Source of the DNA: an uncultured Aliiroseovarius sp.
GTDB taxonomy: Bacteria; Pseudomonadota; Alphaproteobacteria; Rhodobacterales; Rhodobacteraceae
Assembly: GCA_938023895.1 (NCBI GenBank)
Contig: CALJDH010000225.1
Coordinates: 1 to 5,818 of the forward strand
DNA length: 5,818 nt
Direction of reading: 5' to 3'
Shown piece by piece: positions 5,637-5,818 of the stretch. Position numbers and translations under genes: made by a program. The notes beneath the pieces were generated by a model. That model searched no databases. It worked only from the letters and a program-made list of their open reading frames with translations, and was not told the DNA's origin. How positions within the stretch are numbered: the stretch's first letter is position 1; each line of letters begins with the position of its first letter.

Positions 5637-5818
5637 GCGCATTGTGTCACCAGTTTGCATGCAGTCTTGTGTCATCGCTGTGTCACTCGGTTTGGGTGAC
5701 AAATGTGAAGAAGGACCCAAAGCAGATGGGGTGGATGGCTCCTGCTCCATCGGCGTGGCAAGCTTGAAACAGATGTTGTATTCGAGGCGAAAAGAGTGGC
5801 CCCAATTGCCAAGGTTCT
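5628..5818 (-). CDS. Possible 3' end of an unrecognised reading frame
   Basis: On the minus strand a frame is open from the window's right edge to a TAG at 5630-5628, giving 62 residues that include RLEYNICFKLATPMEQEPST. The first 30 codons read from the edge mostly end in G or C (about 21), as expected for coding sequence in this genome. The last 30 do not, and they contain the TGTGTCA repeats. No family is recognised. A plus-strand frame from ATG 5617 is also open to the edge (67 codons), has no ribosome binding site and looks no better. If the minus frame is real, a gene or gene remnant converges on tRNA-Ala. The rest of 5577-5818 holds no gene I can support. Confidence 0.25.
   Translation of the reverse strand, partial: NLGNWGHSFRLEYNICFKLATPMEQEPSTPSALGPSSHLSPKPSDTAMTQDCMQTGDTMRER
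5643..5685. repeat. Three direct repeats of TGTGTCA
   Basis: TGTGTCA occurs at 5643-5649, 5668-5674 and 5679-5685, twice extended to TGTGTCAC. A related inverted copy, TGACAAA, lies at 5697-5703. Spacings are 25 and 11 bp. Clustered short repeats 70-110 bp beyond a tRNA 3' end would fit arm-type integrase sites or protein-binding iterons. Neither an integrase nor a replication gene is visible, so the role is unknown. Confidence 0.45.

Overview
The window looks like an ordinary chromosomal stretch of an alphaproteobacterium, most probably Rhodobacteraceae (Roseobacter-type). The reasons are a GC-rich coding style with mostly G/C third positions, a short FYDLN-type acidic protein known mainly from alphaproteobacteria, and a tRNA-Ala(GGC) with encoded CCA. 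The genus cannot be named from the sequence alone.

Layout, left to right. (1) 1-1363 (+): the 3' 453 codons of dihydrolipoamide dehydrogenase (lpdA), closed by a strong intrinsic terminator at 1385-1418. (2) 1598-2266 (+): a 222-residue protein with a methyltransferase-like Rossmann glycine motif and no assigned function. (3) 2376-3560 (+): Na+/H+ antiporter nhaA, preceded by a compact, foldable leader that ends on its ribosome binding site. (4) 3541-4191 (-): a FadR/FCD-type GntR regulator, tail-to-tail with nhaA and overlapping it by 20 bp. Its promoter, a perfect 12-bp palindrome and its ATG are packed into 37 bp, which suggests a leaderless, autoregulated mRNA. (5) 4224-4955 (-): a YgjP-like (M48-type) zinc metallopeptidase upstream of and in the same direction as the regulator. 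(6) 5082-5402 (+): the divergent FYDLN acid-domain protein with a very acidic tail. (7) 5501-5576 (+): tRNA-Ala(GGC), whose candidate promoter lies inside the inverted repeat that follows the FYDLN gene. (8) 5577-5818: a visibly more A/T-rich segment with an imperfect hairpin and three TGTGTCA repeats. It has no recognisable gene, apart from a possible 3' end of a minus-strand reading frame entering from the right. A tRNA 3' end followed by a composition change and short repeats is what an integrated element's left edge can look like, but no integrase is visible.

The genes do not form one pathway. lpdA belongs to central carbon metabolism (the E3 subunit of 2-oxoacid dehydrogenases), nhaA to sodium and pH homeostasis, and the rest are regulatory, proteolytic or unknown. 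I see no new multi-gene system. The observations most worth checking are the structured nhaA leader (possibly a cation-sensing riboswitch), the Asn at the NhaA position normally held by the functional Lys300, and the compact leaderless-type promoter/operator of the GntR gene.
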